Below, one piece after another: positions 9,322-16,774 of a stretch of 64,000 nucleotides of DNA. The notes under the pieces were generated by a model. The model searched no databases. It saw only the letters and a list, made by a program, of their open reading frames with translations, and was not told the DNA's origin. Position 1 is the first letter of the stretch, and every line of letters begins with the position of its first letter. Made by a program: the position numbers and the translations under genes. The DNA is from Tessaracoccus caeni (GTDB taxonomy: Bacteria > Actinomycetota > Actinomycetes > Propionibacteriales > Propionibacteriaceae), in assembly GCF_029211185.1 (NCBI RefSeq), contig NZ_JARGDO010000008.1, forward strand, positions 1 through 64,000, read 5' to 3'.

Positions 9322-10062
9322 ATGATCGAAATACGCCACCTCGTCAAGACACACGGGAGTCGTCGCGTCGTCGACGATGTCTCCTTCGACGCCGCTCCCG
9401 GCCGCATCACCGCTTTCCTCGGCCCGAACGGTGCCGGGAAGAGTTCGACCATGCGGATTCTGCTCGGGCTCGACCGGGCAACCTCTGGAACCGCTCACAT
9501 CGACGGTCGTGCGTATCGAGACATCGACCGTCCGCTGTGGACGGTCGGTTCGATGCTCGATGGTCCCGGTGCAGCCAAGGGCCGCACCGCGCGGGCGCAT
9601 CTCACCTGGGTGGCGCAGTCGAACGGCATCCCGACCACACGGGTCGGGGAGGTGCTTGAGATGACCGGGCTCGCCGATGCCGCCCGCTCGCGCATCCGAG
9701 GATTCTCGTTGGGAATGGGGCAGCGCCTCGGGATCGCCGCCGCGCTGCTGGGTGACCCGCGCGTTCTGGTGCTGGATGAGCCCACGAACGGGCTGGATCC
9801 CGACGGGATCCGATGGACGCGTCGTGTTCTCCGCCGGCTTGCCGATGAGGGCCGGACCGTTCTGGTCTCCAGCCACCTCATGAACGAGATGGAAGGCATC
9901 GCCGACGACGTCGTCGTCATTGCGCGCGGCCAGATCCTTGCCACCGGCACCGCACGAGCGATCCAGGGCGACCATGCCTCGCTCGAGGACGCCTTCTTCG
10001 CGCTGACTGACGGGCAGGGGGAGTACCGCTCAGGCGGTGTGAACGGAGGCGGGCCGGCATGA
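9322..10062 (+). CDS. ABC exporter ATP-binding protein
   Basis: 246-aa ATPase of a multidrug/bacteriocin-type ABC-2 exporter. Walker A is LGPNGAGKSS, the signature is FSLGMGQRLGIAAALL, and Walker B with D-loop is VLVLDEPTNGLDPDG, followed by the switch histidine region TVLVSSHLMNEM. ATG 9322 is chosen because MIEIRHLVKTH is the usual N-terminus; an upstream in-frame start would overlap the regulator gene. The stop overlaps the first permease gene by 4 nt. With the two permeases it forms an exporter likely induced by the upstream two-component system. Confidence 0.9.
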   Translation: MIEIRHLVKTHGSRRVVDDVSFDAAPGRITAFLGPNGAGKSSTMRILLGLDRATSGTAHIDGRAYRDIDRPLWTVGSMLDGPGAAKGRTARAHLTWVAQSNGIPTTRVGEVLEMTGLADAARSRIRGFSLGMGQRLGIAAALLGDPRVLVLDEPTNGLDPDGIRWTRRVLRRLADEGRTVLVSSHLMNEMEGIADDVVVIARGQILATGTARAIQGDHASLEDAFFALTDGQGEYRSGGVNGGGPA

Positions 10063-10814
10063 GCCTGGTTCACGTCGTCAGGTCGGAGTCGACCAAGCTG
10101 TTCACCGCCCCATCCACCTGGACCATCGCTGCCGTCACCATCCTCGGCACCTGGCCGCAGGCATGGGCCAGCGCTACGGCCTACAGGCTGCCGCCTGACG
10201 ATCCCCGGCTCTTCGGAGAGCCGACTCCGCTCGCCTATCACGGCTTCGAGATGGCGGGCTTCGGCTATACCTTCATCGTCGTGCTCGGTGCACTCTGGGC
10301 GGCCAGTGAATACGGTGGCAGCAGTCAGATCCGCACCACGCTCACCGCGACGCCACGTCGCGTTGGTGTCCTCGTCGTGAAGATGCTTCTGCTCGCCACG
10401 GCGACGGCGGTGATCGCCCTGCTGTCGATGGCCGGAGCGATCATGATCACCCACGCCGTCGCCGACGACGGGGTCGATCCGCTGCTGCTCACTCCTGAGA
10501 TCTGGGCGTTGATCGGGGGACTCATACTCGCCTGGGTATGCACGGCGCTCATCGCGTTTGCGCTCGGCACGCTTGCGCGCTCCGCCGTGCTGCCGATCAT
10601 CGTGCTGATGCCCCTTGTCATCGGCCTCGGGTCGTTCCTCGCCGGCATCTGGAATGTCGCCGGATATTTCCCGGTCACCGCCGGCGAGGCGCTCTATACC
10701 GCCCCTGGTTTCGACGGAGTGCTCGATCCCACGACAGGCGGCCTCGTCCACGCGGCCTGGGCGCTCGTGCTCGTCACGGGTGCGGTCATCGCGTTCACTC
10801 GGCGAGACGCATGA
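10059..10814 (+). CDS. ABC-2 exporter permease (first of pair)
   Basis: 251-aa integral membrane protein with about six transmembrane helices. One segment includes WTIAAVTILGTWPQA and the last ends in TGAVIAFTRRDA. An intracellular segment, QIRTTLTATPRRVGVLVVK, is nearly identical to one in the following gene (QIRTTLTAVPRRGWVIAAK), showing the two permeases arose by tandem duplication. It is translationally coupled to the ATPase (ATGA). It probably forms a heterodimeric channel with its neighbour. Confidence 0.87.
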   Translation: MSLVHVVRSESTKLFTAPSTWTIAAVTILGTWPQAWASATAYRLPPDDPRLFGEPTPLAYHGFEMAGFGYTFIVVLGALWAASEYGGSSQIRTTLTATPRRVGVLVVKMLLLATATAVIALLSMAGAIMITHAVADDGVDPLLLTPEIWALIGGLILAWVCTALIAFALGTLARSAVLPIIVLMPLVIGLGSFLAGIWNVAGYFPVTAGEALYTAPGFDGVLDPTTGGLVHAAWALVLVTGAVIAFTRRDA

Positions 10815-10825
10815 GGAGAGGCCAC

Positions 10826-11566
10826 GTGGATCTTCTTCGTGCCGAACTGACCAAGGCAGCGACTCACCCCGCTATTGTGATCACCACTCTGGCCGCGCTG
10901 ATCGTGCCGCCGAGCCTGGCGCTGGTGACCGGCCTCAACTACCGGCCCACGGACAGCCGGTGGGATGGCTTTCCGATTGAATCGCACGGCTTTGAGGTGG
11001 CGGGCTTCGGTCAGCCGCTGGTCATCCTGCTCGCCGCGCTCATCGTCGGCACCGAGTTCATGGACGACCAGATCCGCACGACGCTGACGGCCGTTCCACG
11101 ACGGGGTTGGGTAATCGCGGCGAAGTTGACGGTGATCGCTACGTTTTCTGCCCTCATCGGGCTCCTCTCGACGACGGCTGCCGTGCTGCTGAAACATGCG
11201 GCGCTCGGCGAGTACGGTTTGCCCATCTCGGGATTCACCACGGGAATGGCGTGGAACCTGGGAGGCGTCGTGCTCAACTACACCTTCATCAGCCTGATCG
11301 CTGCAGGACTCACCGTCCTCACGCGGAGCTTCATCGTGACGCTGATCGTGCTCGTTCCGATGGTGCTCGGTCTCACCATCGGTCTCGTGCAAGCCCTTCC
11401 CGTGCTCAGGTATCTGCCCGACCTCGCGGGAATCCAGCTGCTTACGTCCTACCCCGGTGTGGGGTTACTCGACCCACTGCCGGGCGCCCTCGTGATGGGA
11501 ACGTGGACAGCCGTCGTCGTCCTGATTGCTTCTGCCTCGTTTACCCGACGCGATGCCAACGGATGA
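10826..11566 (+). CDS. ABC-2 exporter permease (second of pair)
   Basis: 246-aa paralogue of the preceding permease, with about six transmembrane segments and the same QIRTTLTA.PRR cytoplasmic motif and ASFTRRDANG ending. GTG 10826 is preferred: an AGGAGAGG ribosome binding site at 10814-10821 overlaps the upstream stop and is correctly spaced for it, whereas the alternative ATG at 10811 would lie on top of the previous stop and lack a site. It is the last gene of the five-gene operon and is followed by a strong terminator-like hairpin at 11712-11753. Confidence 0.85.
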   Translation: MDLLRAELTKAATHPAIVITTLAALIVPPSLALVTGLNYRPTDSRWDGFPIESHGFEVAGFGQPLVILLAALIVGTEFMDDQIRTTLTAVPRRGWVIAAKLTVIATFSALIGLLSTTAAVLLKHAALGEYGLPISGFTTGMAWNLGGVVLNYTFISLIAAGLTVLTRSFIVTLIVLVPMVLGLTIGLVQALPVLRYLPDLAGIQLLTSYPGVGLLDPLPGALVMGTWTAVVVLIASASFTRRDANG

Positions 11567-11711
11567 GGCCGACGCCTGAGGGCCAAGAAGCGGCGTAGCG
11601 TCGGTGTCCTTGACGCTACTCATGTGGGAAGTGATGCTCGAATGGCGCGGGCCTGCCGGCGCCGGTCGCGATACTCGATCTGCAAGCCGGCAACGTCGGC
11701 CGGCTCCCGCT

Positions 11712-11753
11712 GGAGGCGACACAACGACGTTCTGGGGTCGTCGTGTCGCCTCC
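11712..11753. terminator. bidirectional terminator hairpin
   Basis: The arm GGAGGCGACACAACGAC at 11712-11728 pairs with 11737-11753 over 17 positions with one mismatch, around an 8-base loop. It lies between two convergent operons, the ABC exporter on plus and the FMN reductase on minus, and can serve both. No long U-tract follows, which is common in GC-rich actinobacteria. Confidence 0.75.
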
Positions 11754-11765
11754 CGCTGTGGAGGA

Positions 11766-12326
11766 TCAGCCGCGCAGGGGCTTGAGTGCCGCAGCCCACC
11801 GTTCGAGCTGGTCGAACATCGTTTGGGCTGCCTGAGCCTGGTGGCTACCGGGCGTGAATGTGGTGAAGTTCTCGAACTCGGTGATCAGCGAGAAGGTGAG
11901 CGTGGCTCGTACGTGAGCGAGCTGCAGCTCGGAGGCGATGCCGCGGAGGTGTTCGATGGCCCGCCCGCCACCGATGCCGCCGTAGCCGACGAAGGCCGCT
12001 GCCTTGTCGTTCCACTCCTTGTAGAGGTAGTCGATGGCGTTCTTCAGTACACCGCTGGTGGAGTGGTTGTACTCGGGGGTGACGAAGACGTAGCCGTCGT
12101 AGGAAGCGATGGTCTCGGCCCACTTCTTGGTGTGTTCATTTTGGTACATACCGGCCGACGGCGGGATGGCCTCGTCCAACAGCGGTAGCGGATGATCGAG
12201 GAGGTCGACCAGCTCGTACGTGGTGCTGCGGCCTGCGGCTTGGTCGATGACCCAGTCGGCGACGGCTTTGCCATTGCGGCCGGGCCGCGTGCTGCCGAGG
12301 ATGATGGCGATCTTGAGTTCACTCAT
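11766..12326 (-). CDS. NADPH-dependent FMN reductase
   Basis: 186-aa flavodoxin-fold reductase expected to reduce FMN with NADPH and supply FMNH2 to partner oxygenases. The phosphate-binding loop is LGSTRPGRNGKAVADW at 10-25 and the flavin-contacting motif is TPEYNHSTSGVLKNAIDYL. The start at 12326 has an AAGGACC site and overlaps the stop of the upstream monooxygenase by 4 nt, so the two are translationally coupled. The operon encodes a flavin monooxygenase plus flavin reductase and, upstream, the remnant of a luciferase-type oxygenase that would have been a natural consumer of the reduced flavin. Confidence 0.9.
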   Translation of the reverse strand: MSELKIAIILGSTRPGRNGKAVADWVIDQAAGRSTTYELVDLLDHPLPLLDEAIPPSAGMYQNEHTKKWAETIASYDGYVFVTPEYNHSTSGVLKNAIDYLYKEWNDKAAAFVGYGGIGGGRAIEHLRGIASELQLAHVRATLTFSLITEFENFTTFTPGSHQAQAAQTMFDQLERWAAALKPLRG

Positions 12327-13540
12327 GGGGTGGTCCTTGTCTTTTCTGGTTGCGGTGATGGTTGCTGCCGCGGTTGGCGGCTTATGACGACGGCACGAGC
12401 CGTCGCCGGCTTGGGGGGAATCGCGCCTGTCGGCGCGACGGGTTGGTGCGTGTGGAATCGAGTGGCGAGCGCCCGGGCGGCGTCGCGTCCGGCGCGGTTG
12501 GCGCCGACGGTGGATTGTGATGCCCCGTACCCGATGAGGTGGACGCGTGGGTCGCTGGTGATCTGGGTGCCAGTCACGGCGATGCCGCCCTGCTCGTTGT
12601 GCAGTCCGAGTGGGTTGAGGTGGGCGAGGTCGGGCCGGAAGCCGGTCGCCCAGAGGATCGCGTTCACTCGGGTGAGGGTGCCGTCGGCTTCGCGCACGCC
12701 GGTCGGTTCGATGCGGGTGAACATGGGGCGACGAGTGAGCGCGCCGCGTTCCCGGGCGGCGACGGCGTACGGCGCCCAGGCGAGGTCGGTGTAGGAGACG
12801 ACGCTGCGAGCGGGCTTGCCGGCTTCGGCGTCGGCGGTCACTTTGGCGATGATCTCTCGGCCTTCGATCTCGGGCCGGAAGTCCCCGTTGCGGAACACCG
12901 GCTCCCGGCGCGTATACCAGTAGGTGCGCGCGACGCGGGAGATCTCGTCGAGCAGCTGGATCGCTGAGATGCCGCCACCGACGATCGCGACGCTGAGTCC
13001 AGCGAAGTCGTCGGCCGAGATGTAGTCGCGCGTGTGCAGCTGCGTCCCGATGAAACTCTCCTGGCCCGGATAGTGAGGCAGGAGAGGGTTGTTCCAGGTG
13101 CCGGTTGCATTGACCACGGCGTTCGCACGCCATCGACCACGGTCGGTATCGACGAACAGCTCTCCGTCCGAATCGTCGTCTGCCCGTGAGACGGCGGAGA
13201 CCGCCACGGGACGCAGGATCGGTAGGTTCGCCCGGCGTTCGAAGGCGGCGAAGTACGCGGGTACCGCGTCTCGGCTGGATTCGTCCGGGTCGATCGGTGG
13301 CTTCGGATAGTCGGGAAGATCGAAGATGCCGTTGACCGTGGACATGCGCAGGGACTCCCACCGATGCTGCCACGCCCCTCCAGGTGAGGAGTTGGCGTCG
13401 AGTATGAAGAAGGAGCGGGTTGCGTCCGGCTCAACCAACGCGCTGGCGAAGCCGCGGCGGGCCAGGTGGTATCCGGCGGACAGGCCGGCCTGGCCTGCCC
13501 CGATGACGACGACCGTCGCGTAGCCCACGTCCTCAGTCAT
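12323..13540 (-). CDS. flavin-dependent NAD(P)-binding monooxygenase (FMO/Trk type)
   Basis: 405-aa two-dinucleotide-binding flavoprotein. The FAD-binding GxGxxG is VVIGAGQAGLSAGYHL at 10-25, the NADPH-binding loop is VAIVGGGISAIQLLDE, and VNATGTWNNPLLPHYPGQ lies between them. The ATGFRPDLAHLNP motif near the C-terminus is typical of the family. It is likely to oxygenate small organic substrates or act as a reductase; the substrate is unknown. It is overlapped at its 5' end by a 20-codon remnant peptide (ATGA) and at its 3' end by the FMN reductase. MarR control is inferred from the upstream gene. Confidence 0.88.
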   Translation of the reverse strand: MTEDVGYATVVVIGAGQAGLSAGYHLARRGFASALVEPDATRSFFILDANSSPGGAWQHRWESLRMSTVNGIFDLPDYPKPPIDPDESSRDAVPAYFAAFERRANLPILRPVAVSAVSRADDDSDGELFVDTDRGRWRANAVVNATGTWNNPLLPHYPGQESFIGTQLHTRDYISADDFAGLSVAIVGGGISAIQLLDEISRVARTYWYTRREPVFRNGDFRPEIEGREIIAKVTADAEAGKPARSVVSYTDLAWAPYAVAARERGALTRRPMFTRIEPTGVREADGTLTRVNAILWATGFRPDLAHLNPLGLHNEQGGIAVTGTQITSDPRVHLIGYGASQSTVGANRAGRDAARALATRFHTHQPVAPTGAIPPKPATARAVVISRQPRQQPSPQPEKTRTTP

Positions 13541-13599
13541 CGGACGCCGGTGGCGGGGTCGGGCGCGATGTCGCCGACAGTGAAAATGCCGAATTGCAT
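13537..13599 (-). pseudogene. N-terminal remnant of a luciferase-like flavin oxidoreductase (20 codons)
   Basis: A complete short frame reads MQFGIFTVGDIAPDPATGVR then stop. The first 17 residues match what I recall as the very N-terminus of LLM-class flavin-dependent oxidoreductases (MQFGIFTVGD.TPDPT.G). It keeps a good ribosome binding site (AAAGGAACCC), and its stop overlaps the start of the downstream monooxygenase as ATGA. The rest of the oxygenase, normally over 300 residues, is missing, which points to a deletion that fused the start codon region to the next gene. It may now act as a translated leader that couples initiation of the monooxygenase. Confidence 0.55.
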
Positions 13600-13698
13600 G
13601 ATGAAGGGTTCCTTTGACGCGAGGTGATGCGACGCAGCGTCGCGCGGGTGCCTGGTTGCGGTGGTGCGCGCGTTCCCTGCGATGAGAGAAGTGGGGGA

Positions 13699-14199
13699 TC
13701 AGTGGTCTCTAGGCGAGGGGTCGGGCGCTGCCTCAAGGTGCGCCCGGAGTGCGATCATGGCCTCCCCGATGGCCGCCAGTTGCTGGGGCGTGAGGGGCTC
13801 GACGAATAGCTGGCGCACGTCGCGCAGATGCGGAACGGAGCTACATCGGAACTGCTGCAGGCCGTCGTCCGTGACTGCGACGAGACATCCGCGACTGTCC
13901 TCGGGACAACGTTCGCGGCGGATCAGCGAACGCTTCTCCATGCGTCCCAGGTGATGGGAGAGACGGCTGCGATCCCACCCGATGTGCTCAGCCAGATCGG
14001 AGGAGCGCATCGCGCGATCCTTGGCCTCGCTCAAGGCCAGGAGCACCGCATAATCCCCTGAGGAGATGCTGGATCGGCTCTGCATTCGAGCGCCCATCAC
14101 CCGACGCAGTACCTCGGAGGTCTCGATGTAGTCGCGCCAGATGCGCAGCTCGTCCCTTGACGGAAGCGGCCGTCTCGACGACGACGTGTCCTGCGACAT
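13699..14199 (-). CDS. MarR-family transcriptional regulator
   Basis: 166-aa winged-helix regulator. The DNA-binding core is ISSGDYAVLLALSEA, then MRSSDLAEHIGWDRSRLSHHL, then the wing segment RMEKRSLIRRERCPEDSRG. The ATG at 14199 follows an AGGTGAG site and is preferred to the ATG at 14232, which lies inside the -10/operator. It lies 99 bases upstream of the redox operon in the same direction. The promoter at 14232-14260 is covered by two palindromes, indicating autorepression relieved by a ligand, probably phenolic or oxidative as in characterised MarR proteins. Confidence 0.88.
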   Translation of the reverse strand: MSQDTSSSRRPLPSRDELRIWRDYIETSEVLRRVMGARMQSRSSISSGDYAVLLALSEAKDRAMRSSDLAEHIGWDRSRLSHHLGRMEKRSLIRRERCPEDSRGCLVAVTDDGLQQFRCSSVPHLRDVRQLFVEPLTPQQLAAIGEAMIALRAHLEAAPDPSPRDH

Positions 14200-14220
14200 G
14201 CTGCTCACCTGCCCAACTGA

Positions 14221-14260
14221 TTGATGTATCAACTATACGAGTGAATGATTGACGTGTCAA
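14221..14260. promoter_or_regulatory. paired MarR operator palindromes
   Basis: Two 12-bp palindromes of the same design, TTGATGTATCAA at 14221-14232 and TTGACGTGTCAA at 14249-14260, lie 28 bp apart. One covers the transcription start/-10 edge and the other the -35 of the marR promoter. Spacing near an integral number of helical turns and the TTGA...TCAA half sites fit MarR dimers binding on one face of the DNA. Confidence 0.7.
14232..14260 (-). promoter_or_regulatory. consensus sigma70-type promoter of the marR gene
   Basis: Read on the minus strand, TTGACA (14260-14255) and TATAGT (14237-14232) are separated by exactly 17 bases. The predicted transcript would start near 14225 and give a short leader before the ATG at 14199. 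This is the best sigma70 match I found in the window. Confidence 0.8.
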
Positions 14261-14318
14261 CTAATAGGTGCCGAGGGTGCCTGTGCGGGCAGGCGCGCCC
14301 GGCAGCTCCATGCACTCA

Positions 14319-14348
14319 TTGACATGAGTACAAACAACTGCTTGTATT
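14319..14348 (+). promoter_or_regulatory. promoter and operator of the ArsR/SRPBCC operon
   Basis: TTGACA at 14319-14324 is followed after 17-18 bases by TTGTAT/TGTATT at 14342-14348. Overlapping the spacer and -10 is an inverted repeat, TACAA at 14329-14333 and TTGTA at 14342-14346 with 8 bases between, a plausible ArsR-family operator giving autorepression. Confidence 0.6.
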
Positions 14349-14380
14349 AGGGCAAGGGTTGCTAGCTAGGGAGACTTCGT

Positions 14381-14716
14381 ATGGGCGCTGAAGCCGTGGT
14401 TGATCTGGATCTGGCGTTGCGTGCGCTCGCCGACGGGAATCGACGCGCGATCTTGAAGGTGATTCGTGGCAACCCGCAACCTGTGGGGGCGATTGCCGAA
14501 GAGGTCGGACTCTCTCAGCAGACGACGTCGCATCATCTCGGGGTGCTGCGCAAGGCGGGGCTCGCCGTCGGTACCCGTGAGGGAACACGGCACCTGTTTG
14601 CGGTTGATACCGACGGGCTCGCGGCCGTGCGCTCGTACCTGGACGATTTCTGGCCGAGAAAGCTGGCTGATCTGAAGACGGCGATCGAGTCGCGGGAAGC
14701 CGGCGATCATGGCTGA
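14381..14716 (+). CDS. ArsR-family helix-turn-helix regulator
   Basis: 111-aa winged-helix protein: LDLALRALADGNRRAILKVI, NPQPVGAIAEEVGLSQQTTS, HHLGVLRKAGLAVGTREGTRHLF. No cysteine metal-sensor motif is present, so it belongs to the metal-independent ArsR group commonly encoded with SRPBCC/AHSA1 proteins. An AGGGAG site precedes the ATG. Its end overlaps the SRPBCC gene by 8 nt. Confidence 0.88.
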   Translation: MGAEAVVDLDLALRALADGNRRAILKVIRGNPQPVGAIAEEVGLSQQTTSHHLGVLRKAGLAVGTREGTRHLFAVDTDGLAAVRSYLDDFWPRKLADLKTAIESREAGDHG

Positions 14717-15143
14717 GTTTCGCGACACCATCGACATTGCTGCCGCACCGGAAACAGTGTTCGAATACCTGACGACCAATGACGGAATGACTGCCTGGAT
14801 GGGCCAGTACGCCGACCTCGATCCCCGGCCTGGTGGCAGGTTCGCCGTGAACATCGCCGGGCACCCGGTGCGAGGCGAGTTTCTGCACGTCGATCCGCCG
14901 AACAGGGTCGTGGTGTCGTGGGGATTCCTCGGGAGCGAGGATCTTCCCGTCGGTGCATCGACGGTCGAGTTCCGCCTCACCCGCATCGGAAGCGGCACCC
15001 GCGTTGACCTTCGCCACTCTGATCTGCCCGACGCCGAGGTGCGCGGGCATGCGGATGGCTGGGCCAACTTCCTCCCGCGTCTGGCCACCGTCGGCGCCGG
15101 CCGCGACGCGGGGCCCGACGACTGGCACCCACTCCCGGACTGA
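14709..15143 (+). CDS. SRPBCC/AHSA1-domain protein
   Basis: 144-aa START-like helix-grip protein. The N-terminus DTIDIAAAPETVFEYLTTNDGMTAWMGQYA, a central DPRPGGRFAV strand and RVVVSWGFLG are typical of the AHSA1 branch. Members bind hydrophobic small molecules; the ligand is unknown. It is translationally coupled to the ArsR regulator, a widespread pairing, and is followed 42 nt later by a SnoaL-like gene that is probably in the same operon. Confidence 0.85.
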   Translation: MAEFRDTIDIAAAPETVFEYLTTNDGMTAWMGQYADLDPRPGGRFAVNIAGHPVRGEFLHVDPPNRVVVSWGFLGSEDLPVGASTVEFRLTRIGSGTRVDLRHSDLPDAEVRGHADGWANFLPRLATVGAGRDAGPDDWHPLPD

Positions 15144-15185
15144 ACACCAAACGCCGCGCCTGCGGCATGAAGACAGGAGAACCCC

Positions 15186-15542
15186 ATGACCAACACCGCG
15201 TACGACACCGTGCAGAAGTACCACCAGGCGTGGACGAGCGGCGATGTCGATGCCGCAATGGAATACGTCTCGGACCAGATCAGCTGTCGTGCCCCGGGCG
15301 TCGACCTCGATGGTAAGGACGCGTACCGGGGATTCATCGGTGGCTTCGCCCCGATGCTCACCGGAATCGAAGACATCGCCGAGTTCGCTGACGGAGACCG
15401 GGTGGCACTCTTCTACTATCCGCAGACGGCCTCAACCGCCACGACGCCGGCAGCCGAGTACTTCACCGTTATTGCAGGCAAGATTACCGAGAGCGTCTTG
15501 ATCTTCGACCGCCTCTCTTACGGCCCGCCCGAACAGGGCTAA
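15186..15542 (+). CDS. SnoaL-like/NTF2-fold protein
   Basis: 118-aa cone-shaped alpha+beta protein: VQKYHQAWTSGDVDAAMEYV (helices 1-2), then DAYRGFIGGFAPMLTG, then DRVALFYYPQT. These folds act as small isomerases, hydrolases or binding proteins, and no catalytic dyad can be assigned here. An ACAGGAG site precedes the ATG. It is third in the ArsR-SRPBCC-SnoaL-TfoX run. Confidence 0.8.
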   Translation: MTNTAYDTVQKYHQAWTSGDVDAAMEYVSDQISCRAPGVDLDGKDAYRGFIGGFAPMLTGIEDIAEFADGDRVALFYYPQTASTATTPAAEYFTVIAGKITESVLIFDRLSYGPPEQG

Positions 15543-15554
15543 GGGGCGAGCGAT

Positions 15555-15902
15555 ATGACGCCTGAGCAGGCCACGCTGATCGAACGCATTCGCGCTCGGA
15601 TCGTCGACGAGCCCGTCGTGCGTGAAGTGTCGATGTTCGGCGCCAGGTCCGTGATGGTCAACGAGAAGATGATTGTCAGCGCCCTCAAGAACGGCGCTCT
15701 CCTCGTGCGAGTCGACAGCGACCAGCACAATGAGCTGCTCGCCAAGCCGGGGGCGATGCAAGCGGAGATGGGCCCGGGGCGCGACATGGGGCCGGGGTGG
15801 ATCGAGGTCGCAGCCGATGAGATCCAAGACGACGAGCAGCTGGCTGCGTGGGTCGACATCGCCATGGACTACAACCGCAAGGTCACCGGCGGTCGGCAAT
15901 AG
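15555..15902 (+). CDS. TfoX N-terminal-domain protein
   Basis: 115-aa protein with the TfoX_N fold: ERIRARIVDEPVVREVSMFGARSVMVNEKMIVSA, then LLVRVDSDQHNELLAKPGA. Only the N-terminal domain is present, without the C-terminal helix-hairpin-helix domain, as is usual in actinobacteria, where no link to competence has been shown. It starts 12 nt after the SnoaL gene and is followed by a 16-bp hairpin terminator. Confidence 0.8.
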   Translation: MTPEQATLIERIRARIVDEPVVREVSMFGARSVMVNEKMIVSALKNGALLVRVDSDQHNELLAKPGAMQAEMGPGRDMGPGWIEVAADEIQDDEQLAAWVDIAMDYNRKVTGGRQ

Positions 15903-15941
15903 GCGAGTTCCGTTCTCCAGACCGACGGGATCACGGGTAAC

Positions 15942-15979
15942 GCGGCTGCGTGCGTCGGCATAGCGACGGACGCAGCCGC
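15942..15979 (+). terminator. terminator-like hairpin after tfoX-like gene
   Basis: GCGGCTGCGTGCGTCG at 15942-15957 pairs with 15964-15979 around a 6-base loop (GCATAG) with a single mismatch. It is placed 39 nt after the stop codon. The right arm is also the start of a 41-bp repeat unit. Confidence 0.65.
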
Positions 15980-16073
15980 ATTACAGGGGAATCGGTCGTG
16001 GAACCGACGTGCGCAGCCGCGCTAATGAGGAATCGGCGGTCGAATCGACGTACGCAGCCGCACTGATCGGTGG
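15964..16073. repeat. 41-bp direct repeat, about 2.7 copies
   Basis: Units begin at 15964, 16005 and 16046, each opening CGACGnnCGCAGCCGC and carrying an internal GGAATCGG (units 1 and 2). Units 1 and 2 are exactly 41 bp; the third breaks off after about 28 bp, just before the stop of the convergent lipoprotein gene. The period is near four helical turns. Confidence 0.75.
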
Positions 16074-16077
16074 TTCC

Positions 16078-16728
16078 TCAGCTGCTCGGCTTGTAGTTCT
16101 CGTTCATCAGGGACTCGGGGTCGAACTCGGTTGGCAAGTCGGTTCCGTGTTGGAACGGGATCTCGATCGCCGGCTCGCCCTCGACCGGTTCCTCGTGCTG
16201 GAGCAGAGTGTTGCCGTCGTCCGACGCGGTCGCATCAAGCGCTGCGCCTTGCCAGTGGACCACGTTGTCGGATCCAGACACGACGACCAGGCCCACGCCT
16301 CGCGCAACGACGATGTTCGAGTCCCCGGCCACCGTCAACTCGCCGACGTTCTCCGTCACGACGTAAGCGTTGTCTCCGTGCACCGTGACGATGGGGCAGC
16401 CAGCAGTCACCTGGACATCTCCAACGTCGCCCCCGATGACGACCTCGCCGGTCTCACAGTCGAGCTTTTCGTCGATGAAAGTGAGTAGTCGGTTGCGGAA
16501 CGTCGAGTAGGAACCCGATCGATCGACCTCAGGTTCGACGAGCCCCGTGGTGGGGGCGTCAGTGGTCGCCCCTGTTTCAGGCGCGGAGGCCTCCACCGAG
16601 GGGCTGACCTGCTGAGTGGGGCTGACTTGTTCGGTGGGCGCGGCGGCGGGCTCTGAGCAGCCGGCGAGGCCAAGGCAGACGAGCGCGACAGCGGCCGGCG
16701 CGATCTTGCGGGGTCGGAGAGGTCGCAA
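16078..16728 (-). CDS. DUF3060-type secreted lipoprotein
   Basis: 216-aa lipoprotein with a basic n-region, a hydrophobic stretch and the lipobox LAGC (LVCLGLAGCSEP, Cys24), so it should be anchored to the outer face of the membrane. A Pro/Thr/Ser-rich linker runs to about residue 65. The remainder is a repetitive beta-rich domain (VVIGGDVGDVQVTAGCPIVTVHGDNAYV, split by short turns) of the DUF3060 type. Function unknown. It is a single gene convergent with the tfoX-like operon; the 41-bp repeat lies in the spacer. Confidence 0.75.
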   Translation of the reverse strand: MRPLRPRKIAPAAVALVCLGLAGCSEPAAAPTEQVSPTQQVSPSVEASAPETGATTDAPTTGLVEPEVDRSGSYSTFRNRLLTFIDEKLDCETGEVVIGGDVGDVQVTAGCPIVTVHGDNAYVVTENVGELTVAGDSNIVVARGVGLVVVSGSDNVVHWQGAALDATASDDGNTLLQHEEPVEGEPAIEIPFQHGTDLPTEFDPESLMNENYKPSS

Positions 16729-16774
16729 GTGGAACTGCCTTTCACTAGGGGAGCGGGCGTTCGCTCCAGCGTAC

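Noticed and set aside
15942..16073. 41-bp repeats as a CRISPR array
   Set aside because: The units are contiguous and similar throughout, with no unique spacers, and no cas genes are nearby.
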